From NCBI GenBank assembly GCA_977017575.1, contig CDRNVI010000053.1, forward strand, positions 310,001-374,000: a stretch of DNA of 64,000 bases. The letters run 5' to 3'. The notes below the pieces were generated by a model. That model had not been told where the DNA came from, did not search any database, and saw only the letters and a program-made list of their open reading frames with translations. Origin of the DNA: Paramoeba atlantica (taxonomy: Eukaryota; Discosea). This document shows, one piece after another, positions 46,250 to 55,378 of the stretch. Position numbers and translations under genes: made by a program. Within the stretch, counting starts at the first letter, position 1. The number at the start of each line of letters is the position of its first letter.

Positions 46250-48982
46250 ATGAGCTCAGATAATATTTCATCTAAACTCCGCGTAATAGAAAGGGTAGTA
46301 GGACGTATCGACAAGTGCATCGCTCGTGAGCTTAAGACGTTGGCCTGTAATTTTCAGGCTGAATCGAGTGCACTGATGCGCGCAATGCATCTTTTGCGAA
46401 TAGCTTTAAAACTTTCTGATCAGATAGCTATACTCTGCATTGAAACTTTCAAAGACATTGTTGCCACGAACATTTTAGAGGGTGATTCGATACTTGTTGA
46501 ACAGGTTCCACTAACGTCTCCTATTTTTGGCTCTACCGTAAGTTCAATGATTGTTTCCTTGTGTGCGGAACTGGTAGAAGGACGCAATCCACTTGCTGTT
46601 CAATGTAAGTCATTGGACCTTCTTGCCTGCGTTGTACAAAATTCTAAACTGAATGTTACGGGTTCATTGCTCATATGTTCGATTCAGGTCGCTTTCAATA
46701 CGCAGCATCGAACTGCGAACGATGACTTTCGACTGTATGCAATGGATGTGCTGAGTGCCCTTTTGATTCATGTGCCGAATATGTTAGAAGTACAGGTAGG
46801 GCAAGAATGCATAGAAAAATCTGCAATCTGGACTGAGCTTCTCGAAAAACGTGACCCAATCTGCCGACTTGGAGGAAACGTTCTTTTTCTACAATCATAT
46901 CATGCACCGTGCGAAACTGATTTTGAAGGGGCTTTGAGTGTTCTTTCACGGAAAGAACGAGATGCTTTTGCTGTTATAGCTGGACTATGTTCCATTGTGA
47001 AAGGCTCTTCATGTTGTGAGCTTTTAAGAACTGCTGCAGGCCGGAATGATCAGGAAAAAGCTAAGGCAGTAGCCTTATACGGGCTCCGCGTCGTATTGCA
47101 TCATGGTCGTTATAGCATACCGAAGCTGAGCACTCTTCTTGTTCGTTGTCTGCCATTCATTTTTGACGTTGTTTATAAGTCCTTTGCCGCGTCACGTCGA
47201 ACTAAACTATTCGACGATGCCGTTAGTATCGTAGAAATCCTAGTAACAAATTACATGTGCCACGCCAGAAGAGAGATTAGCGAACTTCTTCTGCTATTGC
47301 GCCTGATTCTCCTTTCTCCTCTTACGTTATATCATCAAAGAACAAGAATCCTACAGAGCCTTGCACGTATTATGAGTGACTCAAACCTCTGGCTAACTAT
47401 GTATATGAGCTATGACTGCCAATTGAATCATGATGACATTTGCATCTTACTACTTGATAGTATCGCTCAAGTAGCTCAACATCGTTGGACAACGATAATT
47501 GGGATATCAAATGCACAACAGCACATACAGGTTGAGCTTGCATTGAAGTGCTATGAAAATGGGTTTGCCGGGCTGAAAAGCTACTTAATGAACAAAGATG
47601 AGGCCATCAAGCAGAGTTTTATAAAAGGGCCAAGTTGGCTTGCTCTTGGGGAGAAACGATTTAGACATGAACGAAGTAGAAGCGAGCATAATTGCAGCTC
47701 GAATAGCTGGAATGTACATTCGGAGTTTCACTTTGTTGAAGAGAATCTAGTCACATTACCTGCAACTAGCGCGGCTGGTAATAGTAATTTATGCCCTGTT
47801 ATGGAGGAAGGAATGGACCAGCTTTTAATATCAACCGAAGACACTCTTGGAAAATGGATTCAGCATAAGTTACTCCTGTCACGTGCGGTGCGTCTTTTGA
47901 ATACGGAGCTCACACGTGGATTACGAGCGCTTCGAAAATGTGGAATTATACAATCTGAATCTGATAGTAGCGGTTTTTGCCTCGCTTTGCGTCATCTACG
48001 TAATGTGAGCCCTTCCGTACTTCGTACAGTACTCTCCAAAGTAAAAAAGTCTTCACTTTACGCGAATGTCGCACGTCTATATATGCACTCACTTCGATTA
48101 AAAGACGTTGCTCCGGATGAGGCAGTTCGACAGTTTACGGAACTGTTTCCTATGACCGCCCATACAACACAATTTGAAGGGCCTGTTTGGTTTGAATTGA
48201 TGGGCTTCCTGGCCGAGGCCTATACTACACAAAATCCAGGACTACAATTAGATCGCGAGAGTGGGCAAATATTGTGTTCTACGCTTCTCACTCTGCATAC
48301 GACTCACCACAACCCCAATATTCATGAAAGCGAGAGGTTTACCGCAGAGAGGTTTTCCAGTGCTACATTAGAATGTTTGGGCGCTAACACTCGAATAGGG
48401 AAGGAACAACTCATGGAGTCGTTTCGCCGCGTGACGAGATCAAAATGGAAGCCCAAAACTATGCCTGCCAACATGACGGATTATGAGTGGGAGTGCTTTG
48501 GATACATGGATAGGGAGGCGCAATTTCGAAATTCCCTGCATCGACGGCACGGTGATCCGTACACCACTTCGGTAGAAATTGCTGAAAAGAGGTACACTTC
48601 TATGATAGAGAAATCTTGGCATCATGCAAGTGAAAGATTGCAGCGGGATAAGGAGTTCATTCTTTGTCCATTTTTGCGTCCAACCAAGCCTGGAGAAGCA
48701 ATACATTTATTCAGCGAAATGTTGAATCGGTATTGGTTTACGCTCTCCCAACTTCGTGACTCAGAGTTCCTCTTCAAGTATCCCAGAGTTGTCCAACGTG
48801 CGTCACATTTATTAGGAACTTGTACGGATATCGTTGCGATACTAGGACTTGATCTTGAGGATTTATTACAAGGGTCATCTGTTGCGCCCGTGGAATCTTT
48901 TCATGATGATCCTATACGATACACATCAGCATTAGGAGTTCTTCCTTGGAGCGGAGTTCACTTTCAATGCCCTCTCATTTAA
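46250..48982 (+). CDS. Divergent Sec7-domain ARF guanine-nucleotide exchange factor (GBF/BIG-like)
   Basis: 910 residues. The N-terminal half is helical, and YMSYDCQLNHDD (about residues 384-395) corresponds to the HUS-box region (YxNYDCDxN) that precedes Sec7 in GBF1/BIG factors. Sec7 follows at about 540-720: LLNTELTRGLRALRKCG, AVRQFTELFP, YTTQNPGLQLD and LLTLHTTHHNPNI, which parallels LIMLNTDLHNPNV. By alignment the catalytic glutamic finger (family LPGEAQ) falls at MTAHTT, so the glutamate is absent. Other segments are well kept. Family members activate ARF GTPases at the Golgi. This one is short after Sec7 and may be catalytically altered. Start is the first ATG. Confidence 0.8.
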   Translation: MSSDNISSKLRVIERVVGRIDKCIARELKTLACNFQAESSALMRAMHLLRIALKLSDQIAILCIETFKDIVATNILEGDSILVEQVPLTSPIFGSTVSSMIVSLCAELVEGRNPLAVQCKSLDLLACVVQNSKLNVTGSLLICSIQVAFNTQHRTANDDFRLYAMDVLSALLIHVPNMLEVQVGQECIEKSAIWTELLEKRDPICRLGGNVLFLQSYHAPCETDFEGALSVLSRKERDAFAVIAGLCSIVKGSSCCELLRTAAGRNDQEKAKAVALYGLRVVLHHGRYSIPKLSTLLVRCLPFIFDVVYKSFAASRRTKLFDDAVSIVEILVTNYMCHARREISELLLLLRLILLSPLTLYHQRTRILQSLARIMSDSNLWLTMYMSYDCQLNHDDICILLLDSIAQVAQHRWTTIIGISNAQQHIQVELALKCYENGFAGLKSYLMNKDEAIKQSFIKGPSWLALGEKRFRHERSRSEHNCSSNSWNVHSEFHFVEENLVTLPATSAAGNSNLCPVMEEGMDQLLISTEDTLGKWIQHKLLLSRAVRLLNTELTRGLRALRKCGIIQSESDSSGFCLALRHLRNVSPSVLRTVLSKVKKSSLYANVARLYMHSLRLKDVAPDEAVRQFTELFPMTAHTTQFEGPVWFELMGFLAEAYTTQNPGLQLDRESGQILCSTLLTLHTTHHNPNIHESERFTAERFSSATLECLGANTRIGKEQLMESFRRVTRSKWKPKTMPANMTDYEWECFGYMDREAQFRNSLHRRHGDPYTTSVEIAEKRYTSMIEKSWHHASERLQRDKEFILCPFLRPTKPGEAIHLFSEMLNRYWFTLSQLRDSEFLFKYPRVVQRASHLLGTCTDIVAILGLDLEDLLQGSSVAPVESFHDDPIRYTSALGVLPWSGVHFQCPLI

Positions 48983-49295
48983 TAAATATCCATCCAGATT
49001 GTTTTTCGTGTTACTGTGTATACTGTATCCGCCTAACTATTTCTTTTTCTCTCTTGAAGATTATTCTTTTTGGACCTCAGAATATGTTTTTTCGTAAACT
49101 GGCCCCTTTATTCGAAGGGTCCCAAATGGGTGGACTCTTGAGTAGGGATGACAATAAGAATTTAGTATGATATTTACTACGATGAAATAGTTTGTTGAAC
49201 TTATTTCACCTCTAATTGCACTTCTTCATCTACTTTGCTGCTAGTTTTACCTTACCCGTTGATGTTTCAATGGAGTTCTAACCCCGTATTATACA
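48983..49295 (+). other. Intergenic with a three-codon upstream frame
   Basis: 313 bases. TTACCTTACCCGTTGATG lies close to the next gene. An ATG near 49270 opens a frame that ends at once (M-E-F-stop) before the real start at 49296. No other feature is seen. Confidence 0.4.
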
Positions 49296-51707
49296 ATGGT
49301 ACGTGTACCCGCGAGGTACCTAAATCTCAACAGGAATCAAGAAGTCCCTGCTATAGAAGAAGGGACAGTATACGTCTCCTGTGATGGATGTGACGCGGCG
49401 TGCAACGGTTATGTACAAGGGTTTTTCTTCCGATGCGCTTCATGTCGGCATGATTTGTGTCAAAACTGTTATGAGCTTTTAATTTTAAAGCCTGCCTATT
49501 TTCCAACGAAAGCATCGGATCAAAGATTACGTGCAAAACTGATAAAGAAACACCCCAATCATCAATTTTTCTTTATGGGGATGGCTCCAGACCCAGCAAA
49601 AATCTGTGTTACGGCCCCAGAAAAGAAAAGAAGAACTCCAGGCAAAGCAAAAGTGTGTATCGCACCCCCAGAAAAGCAACAGCGAACTACCCAGGAAAAT
49701 AAGTTAATTTCCCTTCCGCCACAGACAATTGAGGAGTCATCAGTTACAAAAAATGCGAAACGGAAAAGAAAGAGTGTTCGAAGAAAATCTATTCCATCGT
49801 TGAGCCCGAGAAGCGCTTTCGTTGACACAAAGAACGCGAAACAGATTGATATGGCTGTGCGTTCGAGCAACAGTTCTAATATTAGAAAAGGACTGGTCCC
49901 CTCTCCTTGCCTACACACCCGTCGATCTTCTCCTAGCGAATCATCTCACAGCGATGCTGAGCTGATTTTACCACACGGAATGTCTTCCGGAGCTCCCGAA
50001 GAGGGAGGTTCTCGTAGGGAAAAACTCCCTTTAGTTCAGAAATACAGAGCAGCAAACGTTTTAACCGAGCCAGACTACATAAACGTGAACTGTATTGAAA
50101 CACCAAGTGAAAATGCTAACGAAACCCTGTCGTCCGTTTTGATTCAGGCGGAGAGTAATGATCGAGTGGCAAATTTTGAGCATATGATGATGGCGCACGA
50201 AGTCGATCTAGACTATTCTAATGATATCGATAGTTTTGATGTTGTAGAGGTTGATCATGATCAACCTTTAGCACGTCTGCGCCCGCATCTTGGTACTAAA
50301 ATCAATACTACTCGCTCGCACTGGAAGGCAACGAAAATTTATCCCGTGTATAGAGAAACATCTTTTAAACCTGAGAAGAAAGCATTAGTAAGATTCTTCT
50401 CGTCTCATGTTGTGGAAAACATGGAGTTGTACATTTTGCTTGCCGAATATAGTGCTCATGAAACACCGGTTTCGGAGCTTCTCTTCGTGTGTAATGACAA
50501 CACTGTAGTAAGGGTAACCCTGGGATCTCAGACCATCACAGCAATGGATACTTTAGTACATGACATTGATCGTAACATATTTACTGAAGAAGGTCATAGA
50601 AAAGTGCGTTACAGCGCTGTTCGCATCACCTACTGTAATCGACATGCTGTTTACGTTATTGAATTACCAATTGAGGAACTTCAATTATCTTTCTTGAAAG
50701 TACAAAACAAAGGTCCTCTAAGTCGCACAGAAAGGTCTTCTGTCCCGGGGGTCGAAGCAACACTGTGTGAAGCACATGGAACTGTTGCACACTATTCCGA
50801 CGTTATTTATCGTTGTAGGCTTGAGGCATCGCAGATGGTTTCGTGTCCAATAGCAAGAGGGGCCTTGTTATGGGCGATGCGAGGATCACTTTTAGCTATT
50901 GGCTTCGTATGCGGGGATGTACTCATATTTACGTTGGAGCAACGTACGCTAAGGCCTTGCGGACGGTGCAACCTTAGAATACAAAGTCTTTGTCAGCCTG
51001 TGAGAGTCTGTGATAGTCACGACCTCTCTTATTCGGTTCAACATGCCTGGAAGCACTGTTGTCTCGAAGTTCGCGAGCAGGAATGCTCCGCACCAGCCAC
51101 CGCAACAATGACTACTTCAATTGTAATATTCGGCACTGTAAACTTACTAATAGTTTTGGAGGTTCGTCCTAGTTGTACACCCAAAGCACTTTACAGAGAA
51201 ACGCTTGATTCCACTATTGCATGTGTTGAAGAATATTATACACCGGACAGCACTTCACGGTATAGTGCATCCTTCAACGTTATCTTAGGCGACGGTTCAT
51301 GGATGCTTTTCGATGTCACGATTAATAAGCATCCCCGACCTGTAGTTCATAAGAGGTATGTTTCGGGTTCGTCCGACAAAATACCATGGTGGGTGGATTA
51401 TGATACAGTATTTGTGGGCGATAGTGCCATAGGTATCCCCGAAGTAGGATCATGTGGAGATCGTACAGAAAGTAATATTACAAACGCAAAGCCCGTACAG
51501 TCGCAGAAAGGCATGCTTTTCGTGCGTTCGAGACAGAATAATTCCGCGGCATTCTCATACAACTGGTATCCTTGGGCTAATAGCGACCCCGAAGGTGGAC
51601 GTACTGGTGTCAGCGTTCCATCCATACCTCCTCGATGCATTTCTTCCTCGACTACACTCGTACACTGCCCGGTTGAAGGTGCACTTTACCGTTTTGTACC
51701 CAAGTAG
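49296..51707 (+). CDS. ZZ-type zinc-finger protein with long disordered linker
   Basis: 803 residues. Near the N-terminus (about 28-92) CDGC, CNGYVQGFFFRCASC, HDLCQNCY and KHPNHQF give the cysteine and histidine spacing of a ZZ zinc finger, a domain that in other proteins binds N-terminal tails or arginine degrons. Residues about 105-330 are basic, then Ser/Pro-rich and acidic, and are probably disordered, with NLS-like KRKRKSVRRK. The C-terminal 450 residues are beta-rich (ALLWAMRGSLLAIGFVCGDVLIF, about 526-548) and may form a propeller, but no clear WD repeats are visible. Function unknown. A nuclear scaffold or degradation adaptor is possible. Confidence 0.8.
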   Translation: MVRVPARYLNLNRNQEVPAIEEGTVYVSCDGCDAACNGYVQGFFFRCASCRHDLCQNCYELLILKPAYFPTKASDQRLRAKLIKKHPNHQFFFMGMAPDPAKICVTAPEKKRRTPGKAKVCIAPPEKQQRTTQENKLISLPPQTIEESSVTKNAKRKRKSVRRKSIPSLSPRSAFVDTKNAKQIDMAVRSSNSSNIRKGLVPSPCLHTRRSSPSESSHSDAELILPHGMSSGAPEEGGSRREKLPLVQKYRAANVLTEPDYINVNCIETPSENANETLSSVLIQAESNDRVANFEHMMMAHEVDLDYSNDIDSFDVVEVDHDQPLARLRPHLGTKINTTRSHWKATKIYPVYRETSFKPEKKALVRFFSSHVVENMELYILLAEYSAHETPVSELLFVCNDNTVVRVTLGSQTITAMDTLVHDIDRNIFTEEGHRKVRYSAVRITYCNRHAVYVIELPIEELQLSFLKVQNKGPLSRTERSSVPGVEATLCEAHGTVAHYSDVIYRCRLEASQMVSCPIARGALLWAMRGSLLAIGFVCGDVLIFTLEQRTLRPCGRCNLRIQSLCQPVRVCDSHDLSYSVQHAWKHCCLEVREQECSAPATATMTTSIVIFGTVNLLIVLEVRPSCTPKALYRETLDSTIACVEEYYTPDSTSRYSASFNVILGDGSWMLFDVTINKHPRPVVHKRYVSGSSDKIPWWVDYDTVFVGDSAIGIPEVGSCGDRTESNITNAKPVQSQKGMLFVRSRQNNSAAFSYNWYPWANSDPEGGRTGVSVPSIPPRCISSSTTLVHCPVEGALYRFVPK

Positions 51708-52087
51708 CGGTAACGCCTCTCCAATGGGGTTTAATTTTATCATGCACACGTGATAGCAACTAATGGTCAAGATTTCACTCATCTCCTTGACAAGTAGGTG
51801 CGCACATAAAGCGAAATGCATTGACTGCGTGAAGTATATAATGCGATTGTAATATTCCGTTATGATTTGTAGCAACCCTTTAAGACTGCAATTCATGTTT
51901 TAATACATCCCACCTCACTTTTAATAAACTTATTAAATAAGTTTATAAAAATAACGAATCGAAAATACATATTATATTCCATTTGTCAAATTATTATCCC
52001 TTTTCAATCCATCCCCCACCTTTCCGCTTCAAGCCTCTTTCTTTTTTCTTTCTTCTTCCCTCCACCACAACACCCCCTTCATCTCCC
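51708..52087 (+). other. Intergenic with long pyrimidine tract
   Basis: 380 bases. A small inverted repeat near 51920-51945 (TTAATAAACTTATTAAATAAG) is AT-rich. From about 52000 an almost pure pyrimidine stretch leads to the uL30m ATG, interrupted by one AG near 52033, the probable splice acceptor. Confidence 0.5.
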
Positions 52088-52680
52088 ATGTTACGGCGCA
52101 CGGTGTTTCACGCCTGCTCCTCTCTGTCTCACCCCCCACCCCCTCCGACTCCTGCGGAAGTCCCGGACGACACCCTCACCGCTCCCACCCGCTCTTCTGC
52201 ACGACTCGCCCCGGGCCCCTACCGCCGTGTGGGGAATCTCCTCGTGGTGGAGGTCAAGAAGCAGCTGTGGCAGCAGGGCTGGGAACTCGCCCGGGACCTG
52301 CGCTACCTGGGGTTCGAATACGGCCGCCAGGTCACCGTTCACCCGGACGTGCCGGAGGTGCGGGAGCGGCTGTTCCACGTGCGGCACCTGGTCACGATCG
52401 ACATGATGGACCTGGATGAGGTGAAGGCGGCGCTGCATATCCCTCCCCATATTCACTTTTCGGATCTGCTCGCGCAGTACCCGGATAACTGGGGAGAGGT
52501 GCCGGTGGGGAGGGGGTGCTACGTTGCCGCACGGAAACGGTTTTGTCAGTACCGGAAGGAGCGGCTGCGGGATATTGTTCACCGCGATTCGATAGAGAAA
52601 AGGATGGTAAAATTACAGAAACAACTGGCCAGGGAGGAGAGCGAGAAAGGTCAGGCACAGCATGGGGGTTGAAGAGGTGT
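52000..52680. other. Skew-inverting GC island 5
   Basis: Bases 52141-52200 contain 31 C and 11 G, and bases 52501-52560 contain 28 G and 12 C. The switch is near 52200-52350. The C-rich half begins before the uL30m start in non-coding DNA. Confidence 0.85.
52088..52672 (+). CDS. MRPL30: Mitochondrial ribosomal protein uL30m
   Basis: 194 residues from the first ATG; the frame upstream only offers TTG. The N-terminus (MLRRTVFHACSS) is a plausible mitochondrial presequence, followed by a proline-rich stretch shaped by the C-rich DNA. Residues about 48-105 match uL30: LLVVEVKKQLWQQ, LRYLGFEYGRQVTVHPDVPEVRE and VRHLVTID, equivalent to the bacterial LxVxxxxSxIG..LxxLGL..xVxxxDTPxxRGMIxxVxHLV. The C-terminal 90 residues are a family-specific extension, basic and helical. 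The protein belongs to the large subunit of the mitoribosome and fits the mitochondrial gene-expression theme shared with REH2. Confidence 0.85.
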   Translation: MLRRTVFHACSSLSHPPPPPTPAEVPDDTLTAPTRSSARLAPGPYRRVGNLLVVEVKKQLWQQGWELARDLRYLGFEYGRQVTVHPDVPEVRERLFHVRHLVTIDMMDLDEVKAALHIPPHIHFSDLLAQYPDNWGEVPVGRGCYVAARKRFCQYRKERLRDIVHRDSIEKRMVKLQKQLAREESEKGQAQHGG

Positions 52681-52789
52681 TGTATCCCCAAAGGGGGGTT
52701 TCTTTCTCTACGCGATATGCTACGCCGTACTGTGAGAGTGGGGTTTCTGTGTATTATGGGTTCTTATGTAAATTGTGTGTCGACATTGT

Positions 52790-52817
52790 AATGTAGATGC
52801 AATGTATCTACATTGCA
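52790..52817 (+). repeat. Short inverted repeat between genes
   Basis: TGCAATGTA-TC-TACATTGCA (52798-52817) is a perfect 9-base-pair hairpin. An overlapping alternative pairs AATGTAGAT (52790-52798) with ATCTACATT (52806-52814). It lies in the spacer after uL30m. It could be a 3'-end or processing structure, or chance. Confidence 0.5.
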
Positions 52818-52914
52818 TATTTCTAATTGAGTTGAATGGAGGTGATAAGAAAGCGCGTGCATTGAATGATGCACAGATATATTTCGTACAGTTCTATTGC
52901 TATCTTGCTTACCT

Positions 52915-53589
52915 ATGTCTTTTGTATCGCCGGAGAGAAGCGTTATTTTTCTGGAGCGAGAGGAGGCCTCACCTCCTCGAAAAAACTATGACCTTCACGC
53001 GGTTGTGTCAAAAGTAGAGCTGAGGCCTTTCGGTGACTTTAATCGCCAAATTGCACTTAGCCCGTTACGAACGTCTGCGCGGTCTTCTACTATGAGTGAG
53101 AAACTCTTTGACGTAAATTTATTCGACACGCCGTATCATCAGGAAGACGAATCCCTGCTTTTCTTTAAAAAGCGAACTCCCAGGTCAAGCAGTTTCCCTC
53201 TACAGGAATCTCCCCAGACTAGAGATGAAGTAACGTTTCCAACTGTACCGTGCGAGTCTTGCGATATTTCGTTGTCCTTCAAAGACCCAGTTGAGCCTCT
53301 TTCCGTGGGAGAACAGGTTTCTGATATTGTTTATCCACTAGAAACATCACACGTTTCTAATGAAGGAAACAATAGCAAGAAAATTTACGATCCCATCTCA
53401 CAGTCTAGCAATAAGTTTATTGAGCCAGTTAGTTCGGCAACGGACTTAGAACCCAGCAGGAGAAATTCAAAAAAGAACACATTCGCCGCCCCTCCGGTGA
53501 GTCCTCCTAAGCAATGGACTAAGGACGTCCAAAATTTCTTTCAATATATCGATTCAAGACCCTTGCAAATGGAAACCGAGGTAGTGTAG
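52915..53589 (+). CDS. Unknown, mostly disordered protein
   Basis: 224 residues from the first ATG at 52915 (upstream only TTG at 52897). Rich in Ser, Pro, Glu and Lys, with no membrane segment and no domain I recognise. Possible phosphorylation-type motifs such as LSPLRTS, RTPRSSS and PVSPPK occur. Reading-frame length and spacing to both neighbours suit a real gene, but compositional evidence is weak. The tail has a short aromatic helix (VQNFFQYIDS). No function proposed. Confidence 0.62.
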   Translation: MSFVSPERSVIFLEREEASPPRKNYDLHAVVSKVELRPFGDFNRQIALSPLRTSARSSTMSEKLFDVNLFDTPYHQEDESLLFFKKRTPRSSSFPLQESPQTRDEVTFPTVPCESCDISLSFKDPVEPLSVGEQVSDIVYPLETSHVSNEGNNSKKIYDPISQSSNKFIEPVSSATDLEPSRRNSKKNTFAAPPVSPPKQWTKDVQNFFQYIDSRPLQMETEVV

Positions 53590-54012
53590 CTCGTAGAATC
53601 GAAGTGTGAAATTGGATTATGAAGCATATTTAGGTATTACTTGTATAGCAATGCGCATGTAGGTATGTTGTATAATAATGCAACGTTGTATAATGCTGCT
53701 ATGTTGTATAATAATGCGTACATGTATGTGATAGTATTTTACACGTATTGGTACTCTCATAGTAGTGCAAACTATACCCGAGAAACGCATTGCATTGCCC
53801 TGGGAACTATGATATGCTAAAACAAAACAATCGAATGGAATTCTGGAGTATCATACAGGAATGTGTAAATCGAAGATCCTACACAACCCCCTCGATGAAT
53901 ATGTCATGCTTTACTGCGTTAAATTGCAAAGAATTAATAAATTAGTTTAAATTAATAAATCATTAAGGTCGTGTGAATTTTCTTCTCGCCAAATTTATTG
54001 CCACTCTTTTTA
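53590..54012 (+). other. Intergenic with an 18-base tandem repeat
   Basis: 423 bases. It holds the tandem repeat listed at 53664-53717. Further on it is AT-rich with AATTAATAAAT repeated near 53933-53962, then TTTTCTTCTCGCC before the LRR start. No gene. Confidence 0.5.
53664..53717 (+). repeat. Three-copy 18-base tandem repeat
   Basis: TATGTTGTATAATAATGC occurs at 53664-53681 and again, identically, at 53700-53717, with a diverged middle copy AACGTTGTATAATGCTGC between. It follows the stop of the disordered gene by about 75 bases. Perhaps a minisatellite, useful as a strain marker. Confidence 0.8.
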
Positions 54013-55020
54013 ATGGGTCGTACAATACTTATCAGATTTCTGAATGCAGCCGATGGTCCGCCCATCAGAACTCGTCCAAGCAAAGTAAGCGGAGTAACCA
54101 TTTCTATGGAGATGCAAATGTCACACTTCATTGAGCATATAGAGAATCCTCATGTTACGTGGGTTGAGGCACGCCCTATTCAGAAGTGGTTTGGTATTCG
54201 TTTGGATGAGGCACGTGAAGTAACAAGCGTTCGTTGGATGACTTTAAAGCTTAAGGGAAATGTGTCGCTTGAATTCCTCCCATATTCAACTAAGGAGTGT
54301 AATCTAGCCGGAAATCTATTGACCTCGTGTGGAACACTTCAAGGACTTCCCAAAGAGCTGCAAGTACTTTCAATTTCGCGGAACCGAATAGATCAACCGT
54401 TAAACTTGGGATATCTTCCTGAAATGATGCTTTCGTTTTCCGCTCATACAAATAAGTTTAAAAGCGTAGTTGATCTGACCAGTCTTCCTTCTGGAATAAC
54501 GATCGTTACCTTCCGTCACAACAGGCTCTATGGAAAGCTTGACCTCACTTCCCTTCCACGACAACTTAATTCGCTTCTCGCCAATAATAATAAATTTGAA
54601 GGCGCACCGGATCTGGGGCACCTGCCGTCTTCACTTTCTAATCTCAACTTAAGTCACAACTATTTTATAGGCCAACTTTGCTTTCAGCATCTTCCACACA
54701 GTCTCAAGATTTTGTCTTTGTCTCACAACGGATTTGAAGGGTTTCTGGATCTGGAATTGCTTCCTCCGAAATTGAATTTTTTTGACGCTGGAAATAACCA
54801 ATTCCAGGGCACCATTTCTCTAGCGAAGCTTCCTCCTGGCATCGAACATCTGGATTTTAGTGGAAATCATCTGATCGGGGAGCTTCATTTAGAAAATCTG
54901 CCACCAACCTTGGCGAACTTATACTGCAATGAGAATAACTTTAACGGTACGTTGAACCTACAAAATATTCATTTTGAGATAGACTTCAACGGAAATTCGT
55001 TCCGTACCGTATTGGAATAG
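54013..55020 (+). CDS. Leucine-rich-repeat protein, longer paralogue
   Basis: 335 residues from the first ATG (54013). A cap region (VTWVEARPIQKWFGI, VTSVRW-x4-LKG, about residues 50-85) echoes the W-x-GI ... V-x-V-x-W ... LKG pattern of the LRR gene at 17196 but lacks its cysteines. About nine repeats of about 23 residues follow, of the form LPxxLxxLxLxxNxFxGxxDLxxLP (for example LSLSHNGFEGFLDLELLP near 235). No signal peptide or anchor is visible. LRR repeats usually form a protein-binding solenoid. The ligand is unknown. The repeats are regular and unbroken, so the gene appears intact. Confidence 0.88.
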   Translation: MGRTILIRFLNAADGPPIRTRPSKVSGVTISMEMQMSHFIEHIENPHVTWVEARPIQKWFGIRLDEAREVTSVRWMTLKLKGNVSLEFLPYSTKECNLAGNLLTSCGTLQGLPKELQVLSISRNRIDQPLNLGYLPEMMLSFSAHTNKFKSVVDLTSLPSGITIVTFRHNRLYGKLDLTSLPRQLNSLLANNNKFEGAPDLGHLPSSLSNLNLSHNYFIGQLCFQHLPHSLKILSLSHNGFEGFLDLELLPPKLNFFDAGNNQFQGTISLAKLPPGIEHLDFSGNHLIGELHLENLPPTLANLYCNENNFNGTLNLQNIHFEIDFNGNSFRTVLE

Positions 55021-55378
55021 TTTTCTTTTTAATATAATTTTGTAGACACACATGACTGATTCCAAACGTATAACATTGATGTAGCCCTCTTTTTGGTCAT
55101 TTCTGGTCTTGGTTTCTTGGATAACGAAATTCTATTTATTTTTTTGAGTCCTTTTTCTCAGCGGTAACAGCAATATTTCAAACAAAACTTTGTTGGGAAG
55201 TGCACTGGAAGAGGCTTTACTGCCACCATAACTATCAAAACTTGGAGTTCCGATATACATGTATATTATATGCTGTAGATCAATCAGAAATCCTCATTAA
55301 TCAAAGATTCACTTTTTTTATTCTCTGCTTGTCTATCCATTGGCCTGAATAATAAAGAAGGACAGGTAACTTCGAAAA
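55021..55378 (+). other. Intergenic, nothing recognised
   Basis: 358 bases. T-rich runs (55135-55160, 55310-55330) precede AG dinucleotides near 55358-55366, upstream of the V-ATPase subunit start. Confidence 0.4.

Noticed and set aside
52091-52582. 163-codon minus-strand frame opposite uL30m
   Set aside because: The forward frame encodes recognisable uL30. The reverse is a by-product of island 5.
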